From JADCRZ01 sp039921525 (GTDB lineage: Bacteria; Bacteroidota; Bacteroidia; Chitinophagales; Chitinophagaceae): a stretch of 64,000 bases of DNA. The translations under genes were made by a program, and so were the position numbers. Below the pieces are notes generated by a model. It was given only the letters and a program-made list of their open reading frames with translations. It made no database searches and had not been told where the DNA came from. The stretch covers positions 32,416 to 96,415 of the forward strand of contig JBDSBP010000102.1 of NCBI GenBank assembly GCA_039921525.1, given 5' to 3'. Below, piece by piece: positions 35,351 to 44,284 of the stretch. Position 1 is the stretch's first letter, and each line of letters begins with the position of its first letter.

Positions 35351-36094
35351 TTAATCTGCCTTACGGGTAGCACTACGCGCAAGTTGGTAAAAGACCTCAT
35401 CCATAGAGGTTGCTTTAAATTGTTCTTTTAGTTTAATGGGGGTATCCAATGCTTTGATATTTCCATCCACCATAATGGAAATTCGATTGCAGTATTCGGC
35501 CTCATCCATATAGTGCGTTGTTACAAATACAGTAACTCCTGTTTCCGAAGCATCATAAATAAGATCCCAGAATTGTCGTCTTGTTACGGGATCCACTCCG
35601 CCCGTGGGTTCGTCTAAAAACACTATAGCCGGGTGATGGAGCACTGCTACCGAAAAGGATAATTTCTGTTTCCAGCCTAAAGGCAAAGAGCCCACCAATT
35701 TTTTAGTTTCTTTTTGCAATCCCAATTGCTGAATCAATTTTTCACTCTTTTCTTTTATTTGTTTATTGGTCAAGCCATAAATTCCTGCAAAGAAGCGGAT
35801 ATTTTCCAGTACTGTAAGGTCTTCATAAAGGGAAAATTTCTGGCTCATATAGCCAATGTTGGCTTTTATTTTTCCAGGTTGCTTATATATATCAAAGCCG
35901 GCAACGGTGGCTGTGCCGGACGATGGTTTTGAGAGGCCGCAAAGCATGCGCATAGCTGTGGTTTTGCCCGCACCATTTGCGCCCAGGAAGCCAAAAATCT
36001 CTCCGGGATATACTTCAAAAGTAATTTCATTGGCAGCGACAAAAGCTCCGAACCGTTTAGTTAGTTTATCCGTTTTTATTACAGGGGTTTCCAT
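35351..36094 (-). CDS. ABC exporter ATPase, equivalent to the C-terminal half of YbhF
   Basis: 247 residues. Walker A FLGANGAGKTTAMRML, a degenerate signature SLPLGWKQKLSFSVAV in place of LSGG, Walker B IVFLDEPTGGVDP and H-loop VTTHYMDEA. The LPLGWKQ form is what the second nucleotide-binding half of YbhF-type proteins carries. It begins one base beyond the stop of the partner ATPase. Together the two would form the asymmetric ATPase of the exporter. Confidence 0.92.
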   Translation of the reverse strand: METPVIKTDKLTKRFGAFVAANEITFEVYPGEIFGFLGANGAGKTTAMRMLCGLSKPSSGTATVAGFDIYKQPGKIKANIGYMSQKFSLYEDLTVLENIRFFAGIYGLTNKQIKEKSEKLIQQLGLQKETKKLVGSLPLGWKQKLSFSVAVLHHPAIVFLDEPTGGVDPVTRRQFWDLIYDASETGVTVFVTTHYMDEAEYCNRISIMVDGNIKALDTPIKLKEQFKATSMDEVFYQLARSATRKAD

Positions 36095-36095
36095 A

Positions 36096-37013
36096 TTACT
36101 GTTTTAATAATCTGATAAAGCAATCTTCGATACCCGGCGTTACGGGGTTTAATTCTATATCTGTATATCCCTTCTGTTTTAAATAATTCAATACTTCCTG
36201 TGCGGAAGCAGGAGTGTCATTTTTAAAGGACAGATGCAGGTATTCGCCAAAGGCAAAACAGCTAAAGGTTTGATCGTATTCTCTAAGATCTTTAAGAAGC
36301 TGGTACATTTTTCCAGATTTCACGGCATAAAGATTTCCGGGATATGCTTTTATAATTTTATCCGGTTCATTAACGGATAAAATTTTACCCGATTGTATTA
36401 AGGCAATGGTATCGCATAGGGTTGCTTCATCCATGTAAGGAGTGGAAACAACGATAGTGATACCCTGTGCTTTTAATTTTTTCAGCATTTCCCAAAATTC
36501 TCTTCTCGATACAGGATCAACGCCGGTAGTGGGTTCGTCCAGGAATAAAATAGAGGGTTTATGAATCAGCGCACAGCAGAGTGCAAGCTTTTGTTTCATA
36601 CCACCTGATAATTTACCCGCCCGTCTTTTTTTGAATGGTTCTATTTGAACATAGATATCTTTTATCATATCATAGTTCTGCCGCAGAGTAGCGCCAAAAA
36701 GTGTTGCAAAAAAATGGAGGTTTTCTTCAACGGTAAGATCCTGGTACAGGGAAAATCTTCCAGGCATATAACCAATATTTTTCCGGATGCTTTTGTAATC
36801 TTTTACTACATCATATCCATCTACCGTCGCTTCTCCTTTTTCGGGTAAAAGGAGTGTGGAGAGTATACGGAAGATACTGGTCTTACCAGCACCATCAGGA
36901 CCAATTAGCCCAAATAGTGTTCCATTATTAACCTCAAAGGATACTTTGTCCACAGCAAGTATGGTCCCTTTATTATACGTCTTTGTGATATTTTGCAGTG
37001 TTACTGAGTTCAT
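36096..37013 (-). CDS. ABC exporter ATPase, equivalent to the N-terminal half of YbhF
   Basis: 305 residues. Walker A LIGPDGAGKTSIFRIL, canonical signature KLSGGMKQKLALCCAL, Walker B ILFLDEPTTGVDP, switch STPYMDEA (His replaced by Pro-Tyr). The C-terminal 70 residues form an extra domain. The normal signature here and the degenerate one in the next gene mirror the two halves of fused YbhF. Confidence 0.92.
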   Translation of the reverse strand: MNSVTLQNITKTYNKGTILAVDKVSFEVNNGTLFGLIGPDGAGKTSIFRILSTLLLPEKGEATVDGYDVVKDYKSIRKNIGYMPGRFSLYQDLTVEENLHFFATLFGATLRQNYDMIKDIYVQIEPFKKRRAGKLSGGMKQKLALCCALIHKPSILFLDEPTTGVDPVSRREFWEMLKKLKAQGITIVVSTPYMDEATLCDTIALIQSGKILSVNEPDKIIKAYPGNLYAVKSGKMYQLLKDLREYDQTFSCFAFGEYLHLSFKNDTPASAQEVLNYLKQKGYTDIELNPVTPGIEDCFIRLLKQ

Positions 37014-37089
37014 GTTCGTTGACTAAATGAAAAAAGTTATTGATACACGTAATTTAAATTGGCAAAAGTTTTAAAGAATGAAAGACCAT

Positions 37090-37983
37090 CTAAAAGTTAA
37101 CCTCACCATACATTCCAATTTTTAATCTACCATCGTTTTTCACTTTTATCTTAACAGCGTAAACAAGGTTGGCCCGTTCATCTTTGGTTTGAATAGTTTT
37201 AGGAGTGAATTCGGCTTTATCACTCATCCATTCAATGATTCCTTCGTACTCTTTATACTTACCCGGGCCGTCATCTACCAATACCTTCAGCTTCTGATTA
37301 AGGGTAATTTTTGAGAATTGATTACCGGTAACGTATGCACGAAGTATCAGGCTGGAAAGATCTGCAATTTCATAAAGCGGCTTTCCCGTTGTTGTTACTT
37401 CATTCAGTGATGCATACTTTGTTAAAACAGTTCCATTTACCGGATTTACGATTTTGCATTTATTGAGTTGATCGTTCAGTTGTTGTATCTGAACCTGCAG
37501 GGGTAATGTTTCCTGCGTTATACTTGCTGAGGAAAGATCAAGAGTGGAATATTGTGCATCGATCTGTTTTTTTAAAACCTCCACCTGCGCACTTATATCA
37601 TCCAGTTGTTTCGGCGTAGCTGCATCTGCCTGAAGCATATTGTTGACACGTGCGCGCTCTTTTTCTGCTGCTTTCAGCTGTTCCTTTAATGAAGCGGTTT
37701 GCGTGGCGATCTGCGGTTTTCTGCTTAGTACGGCTTTTATTTGAGCCTCCAATTGTTTTCTTTTAAGATAGAGCTGCAAGCTATCAACATAACCAACGAA
37801 TTGACCTTCCTGGAGAACCTGGCCTTCACTGATGTCAAATTGTTTAAGCGTTCCGGAAGCTTCTGATGAAATAATAGTTTCTTCTGTTTCAAAAGTTCCT
37901 GAGGCGTCAAATTTAGGTTGATCATTTTTACATGCAGTGAAGAATAAGATAACAGCAAATGATAAAATTGAAGCTATTTTCAT
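37090..37983 (-). CDS. HlyD-family membrane fusion lipoprotein
   Basis: 297 residues. Lipoprotein signal MKIASILSFAVILFFTAC with the lipid-carrying Cys at 18. Then a lipoyl half-motif (SEASGTLKQFDISEGQVLQEGQFV), a long coiled-coil hairpin (about 75-160) and the second lipoyl half with NPVNGTVLTKYASLNEV. It bridges the inner-membrane ABC transporter to TolC. The order in the operon is tolC, this gene, then the ATPases. It resembles YbhG/YhiI. Confidence 0.93.
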   Translation of the reverse strand: MKIASILSFAVILFFTACKNDQPKFDASGTFETEETIISSEASGTLKQFDISEGQVLQEGQFVGYVDSLQLYLKRKQLEAQIKAVLSRKPQIATQTASLKEQLKAAEKERARVNNMLQADAATPKQLDDISAQVEVLKKQIDAQYSTLDLSSASITQETLPLQVQIQQLNDQLNKCKIVNPVNGTVLTKYASLNEVTTTGKPLYEIADLSSLILRAYVTGNQFSKITLNQKLKVLVDDGPGKYKEYEGIIEWMSDKAEFTPKTIQTKDERANLVYAVKIKVKNDGRLKIGMYGEVNF

Positions 37984-38021
37984 GATGATTTTATTTTCAG
38001 TTTATGGTCTATGTTTATTAG

Positions 38022-39284
38022 TCACTTACCTGTTGTGATGCGTTGACTATATTGGGTCATCAGCAATTGAACCTGGTGAAGTAAGAGGTTTTGTTTTGCC
38101 ATGTCTTCAGCGGTTACTTCCCGTATGTAATCGTTTGAAGTGATGGTTCCGAAATTAAGTTGCGCGTTGGCAGTAGATTTAATACTTGTGCGTAGCGCTA
38201 TAATTTCGTTATCAGTTTTAATCAGCGCCCGTATTTTTTCCACATCTCCGTCCTGTTGCGACAAGGTAACACCGGTGTTAAATAGAAAAGTCTGTTTCTG
38301 AATATCGATTGACTGGCGGTTAAGTACCTGCAACTGCTGATCTTTTTTCTCTGTATAGAAGCCTGATAAGGACCAGGTGACGCGGAGACCACCAATATAA
38401 TAAGCGTCGAACTTATTTTTCAGGAGATTCAACGCGGGCTTGCCATAGCCGGTTTGAAGAAAAAGCCCCACTCTTGGCTGATTTTTAGCTTTAATAAGTT
38501 TATCCTGCACATCCAGACTTTTCTTCTGCAGTTCATAAAGGTGTAGTTCAGGTCTGTTAATGGTAGATGACTGTGGAAGATCCCGGGGTTTGTTTAATAC
38601 ACTACTTTCGTCTAAAGTTTTGTTTAGATATAATCCAAGCATCGTTAAGTACGCCTTCCTGCCTGCCCTCATCTCCGTTTCATGTTGCTGTGTTTTTAAC
38701 AACTCTGCTTTAAGAACGTCAACGCTGCTTTTGAGCGCAGCACCATTATTCAGAGCGCCTTCTACTTTACTGATACCTGATTGAATGTCTTTTTTAAGTG
38801 TTTGAACCTGGTCTAACTGTTCGTTAATTAATAAAATGCCAAAGAATAACTGGTTGATACGATCTTTCAATTTATAAACCTCAACTTCAAGTTTTTGTTG
38901 TTCTATTACTTCAGAAGTTTCGAGTAATTGTTTTTGTTGTTTGCTAATACCACCATCAAAGAGTGCCTGGTTAACTTCTGCAAAAATTTTGTACTGGTCC
39001 CTGCTTGGGTTATCAATGGCAATGTTGGGAAGTTTTATGGGTATCTCGGTAACCGCAGACTGGTAGGTTACCTGGCCGCTAAAGGATACTTGTGGAAGCC
39101 ATCCTTTGGAAATGTTTTCAACTGAATATTCTTTGCTTTTCGCTATAACTTCCGTTTGTTTAAGAAGAGGGTAATGCTGCCTTGCGGTTGCATAGCAGTC
39201 TTCTATAGTAAGCGGCATAGAAGATTGAGCGGCGCCAGCTACATATGCTGATAATAAGACACAGGTTTCAAGAATACGTTTCAT
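38022..39284 (-). CDS. TolC-family outer-membrane efflux protein
   Basis: 420 residues from the ATG at 39282-39284; a longer frame at 39317 places 11 residues before the signal peptide. Signal peptide MKRILETCVLLSAYVAGAAQ. The repeat structure of two OEP domains is seen: DCYATARQHYPLLKQTEVI (first), SKGWLPQVSFSGQVTY, and the second half with LKAELLKTQQHETEM and GLRVTWSLSGFYTE. It forms the outer-membrane channel of the exporter. A 16-base operator lies 43 bases upstream. Confidence 0.92.
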   Translation of the reverse strand: MKRILETCVLLSAYVAGAAQSSMPLTIEDCYATARQHYPLLKQTEVIAKSKEYSVENISKGWLPQVSFSGQVTYQSAVTEIPIKLPNIAIDNPSRDQYKIFAEVNQALFDGGISKQQKQLLETSEVIEQQKLEVEVYKLKDRINQLFFGILLINEQLDQVQTLKKDIQSGISKVEGALNNGAALKSSVDVLKAELLKTQQHETEMRAGRKAYLTMLGLYLNKTLDESSVLNKPRDLPQSSTINRPELHLYELQKKSLDVQDKLIKAKNQPRVGLFLQTGYGKPALNLLKNKFDAYYIGGLRVTWSLSGFYTEKKDQQLQVLNRQSIDIQKQTFLFNTGVTLSQQDGDVEKIRALIKTDNEIIALRTSIKSTANAQLNFGTITSNDYIREVTAEDMAKQNLLLHQVQLLMTQYSQRITTGK

Positions 39285-39326
39285 GATTATCTGTTTATAA
39301 TTTGGTCGTTTATTCAAGCTGATGTT

Positions 39327-39342
39327 TTAATCATTTGATTAA
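39327..39342. promoter_or_regulatory. TetR operator copy before tolC
   Basis: TTAATCATTTGATTAA, inverted repeat TTAATCA-nn-TGATTAA, between the tetR stop and the tolC start. The identical 16-mer occurs before tetR at 40046-40061, and both are followed by a TCAAG. Probable binding site of the TetR regulator for the exporter operon. Confidence 0.75.
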
Positions 39343-39358
39343 TCAAGTTGAAAAAAGA

Positions 39359-39988
39359 TCATGTTTTTTTTATCATTGCTTTTATCCATTGCGGGATCAA
39401 TTTTTTACGCTCCTCCATTAATTTATTAAATTCCCCGGTGTTTAAATCTCCCAGGTTCTGAAGAATGGGACTGCCAATAAAAGGGAATACGGTTAGAGCC
39501 ACTATATTCATAATAAAATGAAGGGGATGCACCGGGGCTATTTTATCGGTTTTAACGGCCTCTTTGAATTGTTTTAAAAAGTGGGAGTTCATTAAAAATT
39601 CTTTGAGTCCTAATTTGGAAATCAGTTTCTTAGGGTTTGCTTTGATCTCACTAAGAATAAATAATGGAAGGTCGGGACGTTTAATTAACAGATCAATATA
39701 GTTGCCCACGAAGGCTGTTATTTTTTCTTCCATCGAGGAGCTTTCGGAGCTAAGCAGTGGTCTTACTCCTGACATGAATTGTTGCAAGGTTTCGAGCATA
39801 ATAATATCAAATAACTTTTCCTTGCTCCGGAAATAATAATTAAGCAATGCCAGGTTTAATCCTGCTTCTTCTGCAATATCCCGTGTGCGGGTAGCTGAGT
39901 ATCCTTTTTGCGTGAATATTTTTCGGGCGGCTTCCAAAATTTTTTCTTCGGTGGTAGCGTCTATGTTCCTTTTTCTAGTTGCAGGCAT
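39359..39988 (-). CDS. TetR/AcrR-family repressor
   Basis: 209 residues. N-terminal helix-turn-helix (about 12-58: EEKILEAARKIFTQKGYSAT, then DIAEEAGLNLALLNYYFRSKEKLF). The C-terminal ligand-binding domain ends basic. Similar to CecR (YbiH), which controls the ybhGFSR exporter. It is first in the operon, with its own operator 58 bases upstream, and reads toward tolC. Confidence 0.93.
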   Translation of the reverse strand: MPATRKRNIDATTEEKILEAARKIFTQKGYSATRTRDIAEEAGLNLALLNYYFRSKEKLFDIIMLETLQQFMSGVRPLLSSESSSMEEKITAFVGNYIDLLIKRPDLPLFILSEIKANPKKLISKLGLKEFLMNSHFLKQFKEAVKTDKIAPVHPLHFIMNIVALTVFPFIGSPILQNLGDLNTGEFNKLMEERKKLIPQWIKAMIKKT

Positions 39989-40045
39989 TTAAGCAATCAT
40001 TTATAGAACAAAGATAAAATGATTTTTTTAATTTAATCAAAATAA

Positions 40046-40061
40046 TTAATCATTTGATTAA
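40046..40061. promoter_or_regulatory. TetR operator copy before tetR
   Basis: TTAATCATTTGATTAA, identical to 39327-39342. An extra half-site ttaatcaa lies 13 bases away at 40033-40040. It sits in the gap that separates tetR from the divergent esterase gene, so the esterase may also be affected. Confidence 0.75.
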
Positions 40062-40308
40062 ATCAAGTGATGAATTGTAGAATATGCTAGGTGAAATCAT
40101 GGAAATAGGTATATTTATTGAAGCAGATCGCTGCTGATGCAACGCGCCTGATCCGGTTACAATTATAAATATTATAAGCCGATAACAAATAACCAGCAAT
40201 ATGAATCAGATAAAACCTATGCTTATTAACCCCAATAGAACAGTTAATGACCTGTCTCCAATCGTTAACGCCCGTCAAAGACCTGTCAGGCATTTTACGC
40301 TAAAACAA

Positions 40309-41178
40309 ATGTTAATGAGTTTTCTTTTTTTCATTATAGTTCACGTAGGCGTTGGCCAGACCGTGGGTAAGGTAATGGAATCAAAAACCGTTAAAAGTGC
40401 AATCCTGGGCAGGGAGGTGAAGTATTCTATTTATTTGCCTGCTGATTACTCTACAGCAGAAAGGGCTTACCCGGTTGTATACCTGTTGCATGGGTATACA
40501 GATGATAATACCGGCTGGTTACAATTCGGAGAAATAAACAGGTACGCCGACAAAGCTATTTCAGAAGGCACTATTCCTCCAATGATTATAGTAATGCCAA
40601 ATGGAGATTCAAGCTGGTATATCAATTCGTATGATGGAAAGGAAAAATATGAAGATTTTTTTATTAAGGAATTCATGCCTGCAATAGAAAAGACTTACCG
40701 TATTAAAAATGAAAAAAGATATAGAGGCATTGCAGGACTTTCCATGGGAGGTTTTGGTACTTTGATCTATGCCATCAAATATCCGCAATTATTTGCTGCG
40801 GCAGCACCATTGAGTGCAGCTGTATTTTCTGATGATGCAACAATTGCTTTGACAGACGAAATATGGGAAAGAACTTTTGCTCAATTGTATGGTCACGGCC
40901 TGAAAGGAAAGGGTCGCCTTAATGCTGTATATAATAGCAACTCCATATTGAAAATGGTTGAGACCAAATCGGCAGACGATCTCAAAAAGGTTCGCTATTG
41001 GATCGATTGCGGCGATGATGATTTTTTAACAAAGGGAAATTGCCTGTTGCATATGGCGCTTTCTGATAAGAAGGTTCCCCATGAATACAGGGTAAGGGAT
41101 GGCGCACATACTTGGACCTATTGGCGCACCGGGATCACTGACGCCTTACAGTTTATAGGGCAAAGTTTTCATCAGTGA
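40309..41178 (+). CDS. Secreted alpha/beta-hydrolase esterase (esterase D / feruloyl esterase-like)
   Basis: 289 residues from the ATG at 40309, chosen because it puts the signal peptide (MLMSFLFFIIVHVGVGQ) at the N-terminus. An earlier ATG at 40201 adds 36 residues with no clear role. The fold is that of the S-formylglutathione hydrolase / feruloyl esterase group: YPVVYLLHGYTDDNTGW for the oxyanion region, nucleophile Ser in GLSMGGFG, Asp in CGDDDFL and His in DGAHTWTYW. The substrate is unknown; acylated polysaccharide is plausible. Confidence 0.87.
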   Translation: MLMSFLFFIIVHVGVGQTVGKVMESKTVKSAILGREVKYSIYLPADYSTAERAYPVVYLLHGYTDDNTGWLQFGEINRYADKAISEGTIPPMIIVMPNGDSSWYINSYDGKEKYEDFFIKEFMPAIEKTYRIKNEKRYRGIAGLSMGGFGTLIYAIKYPQLFAAAAPLSAAVFSDDATIALTDEIWERTFAQLYGHGLKGKGRLNAVYNSNSILKMVETKSADDLKKVRYWIDCGDDDFLTKGNCLLHMALSDKKVPHEYRVRDGAHTWTYWRTGITDALQFIGQSFHQ

Positions 41179-41302
41179 AGATGAACACTTGCATTCAATT
41201 AAAGAATTTTATTCTGGCTTTTCTTAACCTAAAATTTGGGATAGAACCAACGTAAATATAGCCTGAGATCAAGAAAGAAGTAGTGGCAGGTTATATTAGA
41301 AG

Positions 41303-41641
41303 TTAAAATGGCAAATCATCATTAACATCGATAGTTGCGATTCCGGGTTCTGCTCCCCCCCTGCTCTTTTCACTTTGATTTGCGGGTTGCATACCAAAAG
41401 CCTTAACATCCGTATACCACTTGCCATTGAATTCCCTGCTCTCCAGGTCAAAATTCACCTTTACCGATTGACCCATACTAAATTTGCTAAGATCAATTTT
41501 ATCGCCCCATGTTGAAATGCATATTTTTTTTGGATACTGATCACCCGTTTCTATTACAAAATCCTGTTTTTTCCAGGGACCGTTTTTGCCGTTGCCAGTT
41601 TGGGGTGCCAATAAATGGAGAAGTGTTCCTGTTATTTCCAT
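41303..41641 (-). CDS. DUF3127 protein (OB-fold-like)
   Basis: 112 residues. MEITGTLLHLLAPQTG, then PWKKQDFVIETGDQYPKKICI, DLSKFSMGQSVKVNFDLESREFNGKWYTDVKAF and the acidic end NDDLPF. This matches DUF3127, a small family in Bacteroidota whose pattern and acidic tail recall single-stranded DNA-binding proteins. The function is not established. Confidence 0.85.
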   Translation of the reverse strand: MEITGTLLHLLAPQTGNGKNGPWKKQDFVIETGDQYPKKICISTWGDKIDLSKFSMGQSVKVNFDLESREFNGKWYTDVKAFGMQPANQSEKSRGGAEPGIATIDVNDDLPF

Positions 41642-41804
41642 AAAGTTATTTTTTGAAAAAGAACTAAATTAACTGAAATGTTTTTTAATCAGCCAATTTT
41701 TTAACAGGAATTCACATAAATCAGTCATAATAAGACTGGAAGCATTTAATATCTATTAGTATTTAACAACGCTTCCGCATACATCCAGTCATTTAATTTT
41801 CTAT

Positions 41805-42941
41805 TTACACCCTGACATAAATTCTTTTTTTATCTAACCAGAAACCGATGATCCAACAGATAAGCATGTAAAAAATCGCAAAAAGAAAAGATCCGATTGC
41901 GCCTGGTAAAACCGCCTGAAAAAAGACTTTGTTAATCCAGTTGTATAAATTTACACCGGGGGATATATGAATCATAATAGCGACAACAAATAGTATTTCA
42001 GACAAAAGATAGATGAACAAAGGGTTTTTGCCGAAAACCAGGAAAAATCTTGTCCAATTAAACCGGTTCCAGTTTTTGAATTCTACGCAATATAATAATG
42101 CTGAAATGATGATGATATCAATGCCTGTTGTTAGTAATACGAAGGAGCTTGTCCATAATTTTTTGTTGATGGGAAAAAGCATATTCCAGCAGATCGCAAT
42201 AAAAATAAGTAAACTGCCTGTTAATAAAAGTTTGGTAAGGGTTTCGAATCCCTTGCCGTTTTTCTGGATGTATCTTCCGGTATAATATCCTATAGTAACG
42301 TTTACGATCGCAGGCAAAGTGCTCAGTACGCCTTCCGGGTCGAAGGCAATGCCTTCTCCATGGTAAAGATGAAATTCACCAAATAACCATTTATCAAGAT
42401 AGAGGCCGGCATTTCCTAATATACTATAAGGTTGTTGTGCATCACCAAAAAGCAGTAATAAAATCCAATATGCAATTAATAATAATCCGCTAATGATATA
42501 TGTTTTCCTGACAGAAAAATAATGAATAATAAGCGAGGCGAAAAAATAACAAAGAGCGATACGCTGTAATACTCCCATGATTCGGGTGTTGCGAATAGGA
42601 GCTGCAATGACGTGGCCTGCAGCATCCAATTGAAAGAAAGGAAACCAGTACATAAGGTAGCCTAATAAAAAGATCAGTATGGTACGCCTGAAGACCTTGC
42701 TGAGCAGTGTGCCGGCTCCCATTTGCTTATACCTGTCCATAGAAAAACTCATAGCATTTCCAACGGCAAATAAAAAAGAAGGAAATACAAGATCGGTAGG
42801 TGTAAACCCGTGCCAGCCTGCATGTTCAAGTGGTGCAAAAGGCACAGCACCGCTGCCCGGAGTATTGACAATGATCATGAAACAAATCGTCATTCCACGA
42901 AAAACGTCGAGGGAAAGAAAACGTTCGGATAGTTTTGCCAT
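41805..42941 (-). CDS. Multipass membrane acyltransferase, HGSNAT/NagX-like (DUF5009)
   Basis: 378 residues with about ten membrane helices. Family start RFLSLDVFRGMTICFMIIVN (about 6-25), GWHGFTPTDLVFPSFLF with the conserved His and Asp, then RILGVLQRIALCYF-like wording (here MGVLQRIALCYF) and GKNPLFIYLLSEI. Relatives transfer acetyl groups to amino sugars across the membrane and often lie with N-acetylglucosamine genes, absent here. The substrate is inferred only. Confidence 0.87.
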   Translation of the reverse strand: MAKLSERFLSLDVFRGMTICFMIIVNTPGSGAVPFAPLEHAGWHGFTPTDLVFPSFLFAVGNAMSFSMDRYKQMGAGTLLSKVFRRTILIFLLGYLMYWFPFFQLDAAGHVIAAPIRNTRIMGVLQRIALCYFFASLIIHYFSVRKTYIISGLLLIAYWILLLLFGDAQQPYSILGNAGLYLDKWLFGEFHLYHGEGIAFDPEGVLSTLPAIVNVTIGYYTGRYIQKNGKGFETLTKLLLTGSLLIFIAICWNMLFPINKKLWTSSFVLLTTGIDIIIISALLYCVEFKNWNRFNWTRFFLVFGKNPLFIYLLSEILFVVAIMIHISPGVNLYNWINKVFFQAVLPGAIGSFLFAIFYMLICWIIGFWLDKKRIYVRV

Positions 42942-43045
42942 CTGGGAGTAGTTAAATATGAAAGAGAGTTATTAGCCGATTATTGTTCTAATATAAACTT
43001 TTCCACAGTAAGAAATTGCTGACAGTTATTTAGAATTCGATTTTG

Positions 43046-43381
43046 TTATTCATCGGTTAATGGCCGGTCCATTATCTCTGTTTTAAGGATATCGTTTCCT
43101 TCCGGGGAAAAAGTTACTTCTGCTTTTTTATTTTGCACGGTGCCGGTAGAATCTTGGTAAACAAAATTGATGGTATATCGAATGGGATGACCGATCATGG
43201 CATAGGGCCATACCTGTAAAGTATCTTCCTTGAAACTGGTGATACTAAAACTCCTGTTGCTATGTAGTTGCCGCCTGGCCCAGTCTTTGGCAATAATTTG
43301 TCTTTTATCACTATCAAAGTGGCGTGCTTCACAGGCAGTCAGTAGCAACAGAAAAAAAATAGGAATGTATTTCATGATCAT
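43046..43381 (-). CDS. Small lipoprotein of unknown function
   Basis: 111 residues. Lipoprotein signal with lipobox LLTAC (Cys17 from the first ATG). Two adjacent ATG codons (43379-43381 and 43373-43375) are possible starts. The mature part is small, with mixed charge and beta strands (SITSFKEDTLQVWPY). No family recognised. Confidence 0.7.
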   Translation of the reverse strand: MIMKYIPIFFLLLLTACEARHFDSDKRQIIAKDWARRQLHSNRSFSITSFKEDTLQVWPYAMIGHPIRYTINFVYQDSTGTVQNKKAEVTFSPEGNDILKTEIMDRPLTDE

Positions 43382-43586
43382 TGCTGATTTAATGAGATTA
43401 CCAGTGGTTCAATTATGATCCAGGTATTTTATGGTTAAGGTACATTTTTTTTAAACTTGTTATAATATCATTTAAAGAGTTAGCCCTATTCAAACTTGCT
43501 TTTATTCTGGCAGACCAGGTATTATTTGATTTATATCAAAGCTACTCAGCGCGGATGTGTTTACATTTATAACGTAAAACCAAAAT

Positions 43587-43901
43587 ATGAACATCGTTTT
43601 ACCCCAATTTGTAACGAATAATTTTCCTTCGACCCGACCTCAATTATTAAAAGTAATTTTGAATAAAATGATAAGTATGTCAGCGTCTTTATTGGATAGC
43701 GAACTAAATAAATATTGGTCAGTACTGACTCGGGAACAAAAAGAGTCTATTTTAAATGTAATAAAATCTTTTATTTATCCTAACGAAATAGTGAGCCTGG
43801 CTCCATACAATAATGAAATACATGAGTCAGTAAATAGGGTTGAATCTGGAGAATTTATTTCACACGAAGATGTAGAGCGGATGTCAAAGGAATGGCAATG
43901 A
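43587..43901 (+). CDS. Antitoxin-like protein of a RelE/ParE toxin-antitoxin pair
   Basis: 104 residues. The N-terminal half may be DNA-binding, and the C-terminal half ESVNRVESGEFISHEDVERM, then SKEW, is the flexible segment typical of type II antitoxins that wraps the toxin. Its TGA overlaps the toxin ATG by four bases (ATGA). The toxin gene is broken, so this antitoxin is intact but orphaned. Confidence 0.75.
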   Translation: MNIVLPQFVTNNFPSTRPQLLKVILNKMISMSASLLDSELNKYWSVLTREQKESILNVIKSFIYPNEIVSLAPYNNEIHESVNRVESGEFISHEDVERMSKEWQ

Positions 43902-44193
43902 AAAGAAAAATCCAATGGGATAAGGCAGCCGTAATTTATTTTCGGGGATCTATTGGTTATATCCGTATTAAGTCACCACAAAACGCCGACAAAGTAAAAA
44001 AATAAATACTTCAAAAAATCAGCAACTTATCTTTAGCTCCCGGAATATACCCTGTAGATAAACACAAAATAGATAATAGAGGAAATCACCGGGCCTTTGA
44101 GTTGCACCATTATAGAATCAGTTATTTGGTTAAGAGTACACAATTGTTTTAGCCAGGGTAAGACATACTAGCCAGAAACCTTTACAATACTAA
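43898..44193 (+). pseudogene. Decayed RelE/ParE-family toxin
   Basis: The toxin frame starts MKRKIQWDKAAVIYFRGSIG and reads to a TAA at 44003-44005 (codon 36). The same frame then continues without further stop as ILQKISNLSLAPGIYPVDKH to HHYRISYLVKSTQ, the ParE core. Near 44141-44146 a one-base loss shifts the frame: the expected toxin end ARVRHTSQKPLQY stops at 44191-44193 only in the shifted frame. Two independent lesions (nonsense and frameshift) mean it cannot make an active toxin without recoding. A sequencing error could explain one but hardly both. Confidence 0.85.
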
Positions 44194-44284
44194 TCGATAT
44201 TCAGTCAGCGCGGAGCGATCCCCTCACAGCCCTTTGTTAACATAATCGATTATTGGTTTGCTCCGAATTACATAAATTACAATC

